This document shows positions 42,001 through 49,825 of a stretch of DNA of 64,000 nt, one piece after another; position 1 is the first letter of the stretch, and every line of letters begins with the position of its first letter. The notes beneath the pieces were generated by a model. The model was not told the origin of the DNA, ran no database searches, and saw only the letters and a list, made by a program, of their open reading frames with translations. Source of the stretch: Collinsella sp. (GTDB lineage Bacteria > Actinomycetota > Coriobacteriia > Coriobacteriales > Coriobacteriaceae); NCBI GenBank assembly GCA_019414345.1, contig DXMF01000013.1, positions 1-64,000 on the forward strand, given 5' to 3'. Made by a program: the position numbers and the translations under genes.

Positions 42001-42842
42001 ATGACGCCGGTCTTCTTAAGGTACTTAGCGCCGATGGTGCCCATGTCCATGAGGCAGACGGGCTTGGCGTCGCGGCCGAGTTCGTGGCGCATCTCCATGT
42101 AGCGGTCGAAGGCCTGCTGCACCACGGCGTCGTCGATCGTCACGTCGTCCAGGACGGTGCCGAAAGTGGTGTGGCGGCAGTGGTCGGACCAATAGGTGTC
42201 GATTACGCGGATCTCGGTGATGGTGGGGTCGCGGTCCTCATCGCGGAAGTATTGCTGGCAGAAGGCGATGTCCGCCTCGTCCATGGCAAGGCCGCGATCG
42301 GCGATAAAGGCGGCAAGGCCGGCCTCGTCGAGCTTGCGGAAGCCGTCGAGCACCTCGACGGGCTGGGGCTCGGGAGTCTCCATGTACAGCGTCTCGGGCA
42401 GGTCGAGCGAGGCGATGCGGGCCTCGACGGGATTCACCACGTAGTGCTTGATGGCCTCGATGGCGGCCTCGTCCAGAGCGCCCGAGATCATATAGACCTT
42501 GGCGGAGCGCACGGCGGGGCGCTCGCCCTGGCTGATGAGCTGCACGCACTCGCTGGCGGAGTCGGCGCGCTGGTCAAACTGGCCAGGCAGGAATTCGACG
42601 GCAAAGACGGCGCCATCGCTTGCGGGGAGCTCGTCGTAGGTCACATCGACCTGGGGCTCGCTAAAGACGGTCGGCACGCAGGACCGGAAAAGCTCCTTGT
42701 CGATGCCCTCGACGTCGTAGCGGTTGATAATCCTCAGGGCCTCGATGCCCTTGATGCCGAGAATTTCGGTCAGCTCGCCCTTGAGCTGCTGAGCCTCGAC
42801 GTCGAACCCGGGTTTCTTCTCCACGTAGATACGAGAGACCAT
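39096..42842 (-). CDS. purL: Phosphoribosylformylglycinamidine synthase, single-chain
   Basis: A 1248-residue purine-biosynthesis enzyme that converts FGAR to FGAM using glutamine and ATP. The PurM-like synthetase repeats fill the first ~950 residues, with GGRTGRDGIGGATGSSK and the FGAGG/GGKDSMSG substrate signatures. The C-terminal class I glutamine amidotransferase has the nucleophile Cys in GICNGFQ and HGEGRF. The all-in-one chain (amidotransferase fused) contrasts with the three-protein PurLQS of many actinobacteria. ATG 42842 has AGGAA 3-4 nt upstream; the longer frame to 42950 is rejected. No other pur genes are adjacent. Confidence 0.92.
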   Translation of the reverse strand: MVSRIYVEKKPGFDVEAQQLKGELTEILGIKGIEALRIINRYDVEGIDKELFRSCVPTVFSEPQVDVTYDELPASDGAVFAVEFLPGQFDQRADSASECVQLISQGERPAVRSAKVYMISGALDEAAIEAIKHYVVNPVEARIASLDLPETLYMETPEPQPVEVLDGFRKLDEAGLAAFIADRGLAMDEADIAFCQQYFRDEDRDPTITEIRVIDTYWSDHCRHTTFGTVLDDVTIDDAVVQQAFDRYMEMRHELGRDAKPVCLMDMGTIGAKYLKKTGVMTDVDESEEINACTVKVKVDVDGEDQDWLFLFKNETHNHPTEIEPFGGAATCVGGAIRDPLSGRSYVYQAMRVTGAGDPTVPVSETLEGKLPQRKLVTTAAAGYSSYGNQIGLATGQVNELYHPGYVAKRMEVGAVVGATPANHVRRECPAPTDKIILLGGRTGRDGIGGATGSSKTQNTESIETSGAEVQKGNAPVERKLQRLFRRGDACRLIKRCNDFGAGGVSVAVGELADGLYVDLDTVTKKYDGLDGTELAISESQERMACAVADGDVEEFMGYAAEENLEATVIAEVTAEPRMRMAWNGVAIVDLSREFLNSNGAPKHQVARVCARSVWQPSWAGTTLGERMTSLVTDLNVASNKGLSERFDSTIGAATVLMPFGGKTQLTPSSAMVAKFPVDGETTTASAMAWGFNPYLMEADQFAGAYLSVVESIAKLVAAGFEHKRAYLSFQEYFERLRTEAERWGKPMAAVLGALMAQVDLGAGAIGGKDSMSGSFEDEAGELNVPPTLISFAVAVGRAARAVSPEFKGLTHRVVRIAPATYGEDYRPDAQQLLAAFDAVEALTATGDALAVSTPGYGCGAESLFKMCVGNQIGIELADDVDVESLFTPLYGSFIVELAEDAELPEVADGVVVEPLGTTVEGYVIDTGSEVIELSELQEAWESGIEGVFTYRSADETPEVETIDFRAKDIHVYSGAKIARPRVIIPVFPGNNCEYDSARAFRAAGAEADTFVINNLTPEAVAESTHELARRIRASQIVMIPGGFSGGDEPDGSAKFITAFFRAPEVTEAVRDLLKARDGLMLGICNGFQALVKLGLVPYGDIVDATPDAPTLTFNTIGRHQSRLVRTRISSNLSPWLSQCSLDDPYTVAISHGEGRFVANDEVLTQLIANGQVATQYVGENGKPSMDLSVNPNGSALAIEGITSPDGRVLGKMGHAERRGDNLYRNVPEHVPGDKFMPIFESGVAYFA

Positions 42843-43026
42843 TGGTTCCTGCCTTCCTGATCGGTTGGGCGTACGGTACGGTATGCGGCAGCGGTCGGTT
42901 TGCGGGGTCTGCCCTGCGGTCGCCTTGAGCCACATGTTTGTAAACCTCACTATGATACGACAGCTCGCGGCGCGTTGAGGACGGCGAGGGTGCTACAGTG
43001 AAGCGCAAACAAGAGAAAGGCATCAC

Positions 43027-44589
43027 ATGGCATTCGTTTCGCTCGCCATCATCGCACTCGTGGCCTTTGCGAGTCCTTTTATCGCCTCGGCGATTCCCGG
43101 AAAACCCGTTCCCGAGACGGTCTTTTTGCTCGTGCTCGGCGCGGTACTGGGACCCCATATGCTCGGCGTCATCCATGTAGATGCTGAGGTCTCGCTTGTG
43201 TCCGAGCTGGGCCTGGCCTTTTTGTTCCTGCTTGCCGGCTTTGAGATCGACCCCAAGAGCATCACGGGCGTCGAGGGGCGCTACGGCTTGGCGACGTGGG
43301 TCGTCACGTTTGGTATCGCCTGGCTTGCCGTGCGCTTTACCCCGTGGTTCTCAGTCAGTCATTTCGACGGTATCGCCGTGACGCTTGCCCTCACTTCGAC
43401 GGCGCTCGGTACGCTTGTGCCCATCATGCGTGAGCGCTCGCTCACCGGCACGCGCGTGGGCGACTCGATTCTCGCGTATGGCACTTGGGGCGAGCTCGGT
43501 CCCGTGCTCGCCATGTCGGTGCTGTTGTCTGCCCGCACTGGCATCCAAACGCTCGTTATCCTTGGCTTGTTTGCGGTGGTTTGCGTGTTGCTGGCCGTGG
43601 TCCCGAGCCGCTCCAAGCGCGTCGGCAGCCGCTTCTTTGCATTTGTTGAGGAGCGCGCCGATACCACGTCGCAGACCTTCGTGCGCCTGACGGTGCTCAT
43701 CCTGGTCACGCTCGTGGCATTCTCGGCTGTCTTTGATCTCGACATCGTGTTGGGTTCTTTTGCCGCCGGCTTTGTCCTGCGCTATATCATCCCCGAGGGC
43801 AACCATACGCTCGAGACCAAGCTCGACGGTCTGGCCTACGGTTTTTTGATTCCGGTGTTCTTTACCGTATCGGGCGCAAAGATCGATCTGACGGCCGTGG
43901 CGTCGCGCCCGGGTCTGCTCGTGGGCTTTATCGTGGCGTTGTTGATTATTCGTGCCGTGCCCATTCTTATTTCCATGAGCATTTGTCCTGCGACGCGCGA
44001 TGTGTCGGCGTATGGTCGCATTACCGTGGCCCTGTACTGCACCACGGCGCTGCCGATCATCGTTGCCGTTACGAGCGTTGCCGTCAACGCGGGCGCGCTG
44101 TCGCAAGATATTGCGTCGGTCATGGTTGCCGCCGGTGCCATCACGGTGTTCTTGATGCCATTGCTCGCGCAGCTCTTCTACCGCGTGGTGGATGCCGCAC
44201 CGGTCGCCGCCGTGGCAGAGGTTGCCGAGCATCCATCCGATGCGCTCGACATCTTGCGCGCCCACCACGACCTAGCGAGCTTGCTCGCGCGCGAGCACGA
44301 GCTGCTGACCTCGCATGGCCATGGTCGCGTATTCGAGGGCCTGCCTACGCTCGATACGATTGCCGAGCGTCTTTCCGCCGAGGCAGCGAGCGGCCACATC
44401 GATGCCCGCATCGTGGACGCGGCGCACCTGCTTGCCGATAAGACCTATGGAGACGAGGTCGACCCGTCCGAGCTGACTCCGCGTGAGCGCCGCCGCCTGG
44501 AGCGCGCCAAGCTCGCTGTGCGCGAATACCGCCGTCGCATGCTGGAGCTCTATGCGCGCGAAGAAGCCGAAGACGACGACGGTAAGTAG
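43027..44589 (+). CDS. CPA2-family cation/proton antiporter
   Basis: A 520-residue membrane protein with about twelve transmembrane segments in residues 1-390, ending in a 130-residue hydrophilic C-terminal domain. Motifs FLFLLAGFEIDPKS and LTSTALGTLVPIM are typical of Kef/NapA-like antiporters, with conserved Asp in the transport core. The C-tail is rich in Arg, Glu and Lys (LTPRERRRLERAK) and may be regulatory. It exchanges Na+ or K+ for protons to protect pH. ATG 43027 follows AGAGAAAGG. Divergent from purL. Confidence 0.85.
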   Translation: MAFVSLAIIALVAFASPFIASAIPGKPVPETVFLLVLGAVLGPHMLGVIHVDAEVSLVSELGLAFLFLLAGFEIDPKSITGVEGRYGLATWVVTFGIAWLAVRFTPWFSVSHFDGIAVTLALTSTALGTLVPIMRERSLTGTRVGDSILAYGTWGELGPVLAMSVLLSARTGIQTLVILGLFAVVCVLLAVVPSRSKRVGSRFFAFVEERADTTSQTFVRLTVLILVTLVAFSAVFDLDIVLGSFAAGFVLRYIIPEGNHTLETKLDGLAYGFLIPVFFTVSGAKIDLTAVASRPGLLVGFIVALLIIRAVPILISMSICPATRDVSAYGRITVALYCTTALPIIVAVTSVAVNAGALSQDIASVMVAAGAITVFLMPLLAQLFYRVVDAAPVAAVAEVAEHPSDALDILRAHHDLASLLAREHELLTSHGHGRVFEGLPTLDTIAERLSAEAASGHIDARIVDAAHLLADKTYGDEVDPSELTPRERRRLERAKLAVREYRRRMLELYAREEAEDDDGK

Positions 44590-44627
44590 TAAGGAATGCC
44601 GGGATACGGGTTCCGTCCAAATAATAG

Positions 44628-44668
44628 AAGGCGCGCTGCCTGCGGTTGATGCAGGCAGCGCGCCTTTT
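44628..44668 (+). terminator. Strong terminator after the antiporter gene
   Basis: AAGGCGCGCTGCCTGC (44628-44643) pairs perfectly with GCAGGCAGCGCGCCTT (44651-44666) around a 7-nt loop, followed by TTTTGC. Confidence 0.88.
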
Positions 44669-44710
44669 GCGTTGGGCCTCGTTGAGGTTCGAAGTCGTGG
44701 CTTGCGACCT

Positions 44711-45460
44711 TTAGGAGCGGGCGGCTCCGTCGACGGGGAGCACGGCGCCCGTGACATAGGAGGCCATGTCGCTCGCTAGGAAAACGAAGGCGTTGGCGAC
44801 ATCCTCGGGCTCGCCCATGCGGCCGAGCGGAATAGTGGCGACGATGGGCTTGATGACCTCTTCGGGTAGGTTGGCGACCATGTCGGTCTTAGTCACGCCA
44901 GGGGCAACGGCGTTGACGCGGATGCCCATGGGGGCGAGCTCGCGCGAGAGCGACTGGACCATGCCGTTGACGGCAAACTTGGACGTGGGGTAACCGACGC
45001 CGGAGGGCTGGCCGTACTTGGCGACCATCGAGCTCGTGGTAGTGATGGTGCCGCCGTGGCCGGCCTCGGTCATGATCTTGGCGGCCGCCTGGTGACCGTT
45101 AAAGACGGCGACGACATTGAGATCCATGACCTTTGCGAACTCCTCGGCCGTGTAGTCCAAAAGGGGCGAGCGCTGGGAGATGCCGGCGTTGTTGACGACC
45201 GTATCGAGACCGCCCATGTCGGCTGCAGCCTGGGTAAAGGCCTCGGTCACGGCCTCGAGCGAGGTGAGGTCGCAGGAACGGCCCCAGACCTTGGCGTCGG
45301 GATAGACGGCTGTCAGCTTCTCAACGGCTGCATCGGCAGTCTCCTGGCGCGAGCCAAAGACGGTGACGGTGGCACCCTCCTCGATAAAACGGCAGGCGAT
45401 GGCATAGCCGATACCGCGCGTGCCTCCGGTGACGATTGCTTTCTTGCCCTCGAGCAACAT
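44711..45460 (-). CDS. Short-chain dehydrogenase/reductase (FabG-like)
   Basis: A 249-residue classical SDR. The NAD(P)-binding TGGTRGIG motif (near residue 11-18), NNAG, catalytic Ser in TSSMVAKYG, and YxxxK in YPTSKF are all present. MGIRVNAVAPG and MASYVTGAVLPVDGG-type C-terminal signatures complete the family fold. Such enzymes reduce 3-oxoacyl groups, hydroxysteroids or sugars; the substrate cannot be assigned. ATG 45460 has GAGAGGAAG upstream and excludes a 40-residue unrelated N-terminal extension. It lies beside the homoserine dehydrogenase but is probably a separate unit. Confidence 0.85.
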   Translation of the reverse strand: MLLEGKKAIVTGGTRGIGYAIACRFIEEGATVTVFGSRQETADAAVEKLTAVYPDAKVWGRSCDLTSLEAVTEAFTQAAADMGGLDTVVNNAGISQRSPLLDYTAEEFAKVMDLNVVAVFNGHQAAAKIMTEAGHGGTITTTSSMVAKYGQPSGVGYPTSKFAVNGMVQSLSRELAPMGIRVNAVAPGVTKTDMVANLPEEVIKPIVATIPLGRMGEPEDVANAFVFLASDMASYVTGAVLPVDGAARS

Positions 45461-45618
45461 GGTGCTTCCTCTCATCGCGGGCGGACATACACGGCACAGC
45501 ATAGCGGCGGTAAAATACAGCTGCCGTTGCATATCGGCAAACGGTATCCACGGTTGTTGATGAACGGTCAAGTTGTTCAAACGTTAGTCGACCACTTCGT
45601 GCAAAAGATGTAGCTAAA

Positions 45619-45650
45619 AGGGGCTCCCATCCAATCGGACGGGAGCCCCT
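45619..45650 (-). terminator. Terminator of homoserine dehydrogenase
   Basis: AGGGGCTCCC and GGGAGCCCCT (45619-45628, 45641-45650) pair perfectly around a 12-nt loop. On the minus strand TTTTAGC follows. Confidence 0.82.
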
Positions 45651-45680
45651 CATGCGTTATTTGATTTGCCGAGAATCGGG

Positions 45681-47024
45681 CTAGTTCGCCATAACGCCTT
45701 CGGTCCAGGCCTCGACGTCCTCGATACGCAGGACGTTGGCGACCTCGGCAACGCAGTCGACGCTGGCAAGCTCGGCGGCGGCAGCCTGGACGTCCTTCTC
45801 GAGCGCGCGGTGCGTCAGGAAGATGACCGAGCAAGTATCGCTGGCGCCCGACTTGCCGTCCTCGACCTGGTTGATGAGCGAGATCGAGATGTTGTGCTTG
45901 GCAAAGATGTCGACCGTCTCGGACAGGGCGCCCACGCGGTCGGCGACCTTCAGGCGCACATAGTACTTGGTCTGGAGCTCGTCCATAGGCTTAAAGGCGA
46001 GATTGTGACCATAGGGCTCAATCTCGGGCAGCGGAGCCACGCCGCGGCTGATCTGCTCGGAGAGCGACAGGATATCGCCCACGACGGCGCTCGCGGTGGG
46101 GAAGGAGCCTGCGCCGGCACCGTAGAACATGGTCTCGCCCACGGCGTCGCCTACCACGTAGACAGCGTTCATGGCGCCGTTGACCTTGGCAAGCATGTGG
46201 TCGGCGGGGATCAGCGTGGGATGCACGCGGACGTCGACGCCGGCGTCGGTATTGCGGGCGATGCCGAGCAGCTTGATGGTGTAGCCGAGCTCGCGGGCCT
46301 GGGCGATGTCCTCGGCGCCGATGGTACGGATACCCTGCTGGTACACATCGTCGGTGGTAACGCGGGTGCCAAAACCGATGGAGGCGAGGATTGCCGTCTT
46401 GCTGGCGGCATCGAAGCCGTCGACGTCGGCGGACGGGTCGGCCTCGGCATAGCCCTTTGCCTGGGCGTCGGCGAGCACGTCAGCGTAATCGGCGCCCTCG
46501 GCGTCCATGCGCGACAGGATGTAGTTGGTGGTGCCGTTGAGAATGCCAGCGATGGTCAGGATCTTGTTGCCCACCAGGTCGTGCTCGAGCGTGCTGACAA
46601 TGGGGATGCCACCGCCGCAGCTGGCCTCGCACTTAATCTGCACGCCGCACGCGCGCGCCTTCTCGGCGAGCGTCTCGACATGACGGCCCAGCAGGGCCTT
46701 GTTGGCAGAGACGACGTGCTTGCCGTTCTCGAAGGCGGTGGTGAAGATTTCGGTCGCGGGGTGCTCGCCGCCGATGAGCTCGACGACGATATCGACGGCG
46801 GGGTCGGTGACGACGTCGTGCCAGTCGCTCGTAAAGGCCTCGCGCTCAATACCGGCAGCTTCGGCCTGCTCCCAGGCAAGCGCGCAGGCGCGGGTCAGCT
46901 TAAGGTCGATGCCGTAGGCGGCCAGGTACTCAGCGTGGTGGCTCTTGATCAGACGGGCCACGCCGCCGCCGACGGTTCCAAGACCGATGAGGCCGACGTT
47001 CACGGTGCGCAGGGGTTCGCTCAT
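45681..47024 (-). CDS. hom: Homoserine dehydrogenase
   Basis: A 447-residue enzyme of the aspartate pathway that reduces aspartate-semialdehyde to homoserine for threonine, methionine and isoleucine. The NAD-binding GLIGLGTVGGG (near residues 11-21), the active-site GGGIPIVSTL with the substrate Glu/Lys region (KCEASCGGG), and NYILSRM are present. A C-terminal ACT domain (about 375-447) predicts feedback control by threonine. GAAGGAG lies upstream of ATG 47024. A livJ remnant and the liv operon lie directly upstream, consistent with amino-acid metabolism. Confidence 0.92.
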   Translation of the reverse strand: MSEPLRTVNVGLIGLGTVGGGVARLIKSHHAEYLAAYGIDLKLTRACALAWEQAEAAGIEREAFTSDWHDVVTDPAVDIVVELIGGEHPATEIFTTAFENGKHVVSANKALLGRHVETLAEKARACGVQIKCEASCGGGIPIVSTLEHDLVGNKILTIAGILNGTTNYILSRMDAEGADYADVLADAQAKGYAEADPSADVDGFDAASKTAILASIGFGTRVTTDDVYQQGIRTIGAEDIAQARELGYTIKLLGIARNTDAGVDVRVHPTLIPADHMLAKVNGAMNAVYVVGDAVGETMFYGAGAGSFPTASAVVGDILSLSEQISRGVAPLPEIEPYGHNLAFKPMDELQTKYYVRLKVADRVGALSETVDIFAKHNISISLINQVEDGKSGASDTCSVIFLTHRALEKDVQAAAAELASVDCVAEVANVLRIEDVEAWTEGVMAN

Positions 47025-47607
47025 AGATAGCTCCTTCGTGCATCTTATGGATGGATTAACCGCTTAAAGGTTGAGTGCATTCTAGCGTGAACCGAGGGCG
47101 CGTGCTCGCCAGGCAACAGGAGTCGCACAAAACGGCACCCCCGAAACGCTGCGGAAACATTGGAAACATGCTCACCACAAACGAACTTCCGTAACAAACT
47201 GTCAACGTTTGCACCATAAGGTTTGCCCTGTGCGACTGGGGCATACAGGCGCTCGTCGGCGTGGAATGACGAGGGCCAGGTCGAAAAGCCCGCCACGGCC
47301 TATGTGATTCAGGGCGGCAAGTACATCGCCGCCTAAGTGCGCATAAAGCGCGACCGGTGAGGCTGTTTTATTCAGGGCAGGGACGCCTGTAACAGAATGG
47401 AAACATTACTTTTACATAATAAAGTGGCTAAACTGCATAAAACAATAGAAATACGCAGAATTATGGATAAATCAACAAATCCAAAGAAAAGTTGAAATAA
47501 TCGCCACTTTCCTTAACTAAAGCGTCTAGTATTTTGCGAACGCCGAACACGGCGAAGGATGGCCTGTCGGGTAACCGAAACCCGACGAGATTTGAGAGGA
47601 GAGCCGC
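47025..47607. other. Intergenic region with a gene remnant and an AT-rich livJ promoter
   Basis: No intact gene in 583 bases. Two adjacent GGAAACAT motifs (47153-47169) recur once at 47399-47406, suggesting duplicated upstream sequence. The livJ relic lies at about 47225-47336. The stretch 47395-47520 is distinctly AT-rich and precedes a GAGAGGAGAG ribosome-binding site at the livJ start, and it probably holds the liv promoter. Confidence 0.55.
47225..47336 (+). pseudogene. Degraded remnant of a livJ-like gene
   Basis: Translating 47234-47260 gives DWGIQALVG. The next frame (47262-47336) gives WNDEGQVEKPATAYVI followed by QGGKYIAA and a stop. These match two separate parts of the intact LivJ (DWGMQALVG, and WNDKGQVQKEPTAYVI then TDGKYVQA), about 250 residues apart, fused by a large deletion with a frame change. 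It is thus the scar of a second substrate-binding protein gene next to the present one. Confidence 0.75.
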
Positions 47608-48795
47608 ATGTCGAGCCTCACCGGTAAGTCATTGAACCCTGTTATGAATCGCAGGAGCGTTATCGCGAGCGCAGCAGGTCTGGGGGCGATGTCCATTCTA
47701 GCTGGCTGCTCCTCCAACGGCGGCGACAGCGGTTCCGCGTCGGGCGACGCTTCGTTTAAGATCGGTACCATCGGCCCGCTGACCGGCGCCAACGCGTCCT
47801 ACGGCAAGTCCGTTACCCAGGGTGTCGAGCTTGGCTGCAAGGATTTCTCGACCAAGGAGCTGCCGCTTGCCAACAAGGCCGAGGATGACCAGGCCGATGG
47901 CGAGAAGGCCGTCAACGCCTTCAACACCCTGCTCGACTGGGGCATGCAGGCCCTCGTCGGCCCGACCACCACGGGTGCGTCGGTTGCCGTTGCCGCAGAG
48001 TGTGGTAACGACCCCAAGACGTTCATGATCACCCCGTCCGCGTCCTCCGAGGACGTCACCGACGGCAAGGATTGCGTCTTCCAGGTTTGCTTCACCGACC
48101 CCAACCAGGGTGTCAACGCTGCCAAGTTCCTGGCGCAGAAGTATGCGGACGAGAAGTTCGTGCTGTTCTATAACTCCGGCGACGCTTATTCTTCGGGCAT
48201 CGCGGATTCCTTTAAGGCTCAGGCCGCTGAGTCCAAGCTCGAGATCGTCGACGAGGAAACCTTTAAGGACGACTCCGCCACGAGCTTTACCAACCAGCTG
48301 ACCAAGGCCAAGCAGGCCGGCGCCACCATGATCTTCGCGCCGATCTACTACACGCCGGCGTCCGTCCTGCTCAAGAATGCCAAGGACATGGGATACGACG
48401 TCAAGATGATGGGCTGCGACGGCATGGACGGCATCCTGGGTGTGGAGGGCTTCGACACCTCCCTTGCCGAGGGCCTGCTGCTCATGACCCCGTTCTCCGC
48501 CGACGACGAGAAGAACGCCGACTTCGTTAACGCTTACAAGGATAAGTACGGCGATACCCCCGACCAGTTTGCCGCCGACGCCTACGACGGCGTGCACGCG
48601 GTGGCCGAGGCCGTCAAGGAGGCCGGTCTTGGTGTCGACGCCGATCCGACCGAGGCTGCCGAGAAGCTGTCCAAGGCTATGCTCAAGATTACCGTTGACG
48701 GTCTGACCGGCAAGCTCACCTGGAACGATAAGGGCCAGGTCCAGAAGGAGCCCACGGCGTACGTCATCACCGACGGCAAGTACGTACAGGCCTAA
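47608..48795 (+). CDS. livJ: Branched-chain amino acid ABC transporter substrate-binding lipoprotein
   Basis: A 395-residue periplasmic-binding-fold lipoprotein (LivJ/LivK type). The signal peptide carries NRRSVIASAAGLGA and the lipobox LAGC, with Cys34 as the lipidated residue. IGPLTGANASYGKS and FNTLLDWGMQALVGPTTTG are Leu/Ile/Val-binding family signatures. It captures the amino acid outside the cell for LivHM. GAGAGGAGAGCC precedes ATG 47608. A hairpin at 48828-48857 separates it from livH and probably makes it more abundant than the other subunits. A decayed second copy lies just upstream. Confidence 0.92.
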   Translation: MSSLTGKSLNPVMNRRSVIASAAGLGAMSILAGCSSNGGDSGSASGDASFKIGTIGPLTGANASYGKSVTQGVELGCKDFSTKELPLANKAEDDQADGEKAVNAFNTLLDWGMQALVGPTTTGASVAVAAECGNDPKTFMITPSASSEDVTDGKDCVFQVCFTDPNQGVNAAKFLAQKYADEKFVLFYNSGDAYSSGIADSFKAQAAESKLEIVDEETFKDDSATSFTNQLTKAKQAGATMIFAPIYYTPASVLLKNAKDMGYDVKMMGCDGMDGILGVEGFDTSLAEGLLLMTPFSADDEKNADFVNAYKDKYGDTPDQFAADAYDGVHAVAEAVKEAGLGVDADPTEAAEKLSKAMLKITVDGLTGKLTWNDKGQVQKEPTAYVITDGKYVQA

Positions 48796-48827
48796 TTGGC
48801 CGCCTTACATAGAGCGGTTTTGATCCC

Positions 48828-48857
48828 AAGCAGGGGAGGTTTTGGCCTTCCCTGCTT
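48828..48857 (+). terminator. Partial terminator or attenuator between livJ and livH
   Basis: AAGCAGGG (48828-48835) pairs with CCCTGCTT (48850-48857), with further pairing inside. This position after a binding-protein gene is typical of a structure that lets most transcripts end after livJ. Confidence 0.55.
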
Positions 48858-48868
48858 GCTTGGTATCT

Positions 48869-48888
48869 AGGGACAGTGTAACGTCCCT
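48869..48888. repeat. Small GGGAC palindrome
   Basis: AGGGAC and GTCCCT (48869-48874, 48883-48888) frame an 8-nt spacer in the livJ-livH gap. The core resembles the GGGAC/GTCCC palindromes at 52518-52586 and 8139-8169. It is short and might be coincidence. Confidence 0.35.
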
Positions 48889-48934
48889 GTTTCATACATT
48901 AACTGGAAACCTATTCGAAAGGGGGATGTGGAAC

Positions 48935-49816
48935 ATGACGGTCTTTATCCAATACCTGGTCAACGGCCTGTCCGTGGGCAGCGTCTACGCCATCATCGCG
49001 TTGGGCTACACCATGGTCTACGGTATCGCCAAGATGCTCAACTTCGCTCACGGCGATGTCATCATGGTCGGTGCCTATGTCTCGTTCTGCGCCACGTCGT
49101 ATCTCGGCCTCCCGGGCTGGGCATCTGTAGTTCTCTCTTGTGTGGTCTGCACGGTTCTCGGTGTTCTCATTGAGGGTCTGGCCTATAAGCCGCTGCGCCA
49201 AGCAGGCCCGCTGGCCGTTCTGATCACGGCCATCGGCGTGTCTTACTTCCTGCAGAACGCCGCGCAGCTTCTGTGGGGCGCCACGCCCAAGAACTTTACT
49301 TCGCTCGTCACCTTCCCGGTGCCGGAGTTCTTGGCCAAGTTTAACGTAAGCGCCGTCTCGCTCGTCACCATCGTCGCCTGCTTGGTTATCATGGCCGGCC
49401 TGATGTTCTTTACAGGTAAGACCAAGATGGGCAAGGCCATGCGCGCCGTGTCCGAGGACAAGGCCGCCGCTCAGCTCATGGGCATCAACGTCAACCGCAC
49501 CATCTCGATGACGTTCGCCATCGGCTCCGCCCTTGCCGCCATCGCCGGCGTGCTCCTGTGCTCCTACTCGCCGGTCCTGCAGCCCACCACGGGCGCCATG
49601 CCTGGCATCAAGGCCTTCGACGCTGCCGTTTTCGGCGGCATCGGCTCCATCCCCGGTGCCTTTGTCGGCGGCATTCTCATCGGCATCATCGAGGCGATGG
49701 CGCAGGCTTACATTTCCACGAGCCTTGCCAACTCCATCGTCTTTGGTGTTTTGATCATCGTCCTGCTCGTCAAGCCTGCCGGCCTCTTGGGCAAGTACGT
49801 CCCCGAGAAGGTGTAG
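48935..49816 (+). CDS. livH: Branched-chain amino acid ABC transporter permease
   Basis: A 293-residue inner-membrane permease. NGLSVGSVYAIIALGYTMVYGI, FAHGDVIMVGAY and PLRQAGPLAVLITAIGVS are LivH family landmarks. It forms the channel with LivM, powered by LivG and LivF. ATG 48935 is set back from GGGGG by about 9 nt, and an earlier in-frame reading includes the upstream palindrome region. The stop is followed directly by livM. Confidence 0.88.
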   Translation: MTVFIQYLVNGLSVGSVYAIIALGYTMVYGIAKMLNFAHGDVIMVGAYVSFCATSYLGLPGWASVVLSCVVCTVLGVLIEGLAYKPLRQAGPLAVLITAIGVSYFLQNAAQLLWGATPKNFTSLVTFPVPEFLAKFNVSAVSLVTIVACLVIMAGLMFFTGKTKMGKAMRAVSEDKAAAQLMGINVNRTISMTFAIGSALAAIAGVLLCSYSPVLQPTTGAMPGIKAFDAAVFGGIGSIPGAFVGGILIGIIEAMAQAYISTSLANSIVFGVLIIVLLVKPAGLLGKYVPEKV

Positions 49817-49825
49817 GTGAGCGTT

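Noticed and set aside
47025..47260. T-box riboswitch before homoserine dehydrogenase
   Set aside because: Searching the minus-strand leader showed no specifier loop or antiterminator consensus (TGG bulge) in a plausible place.
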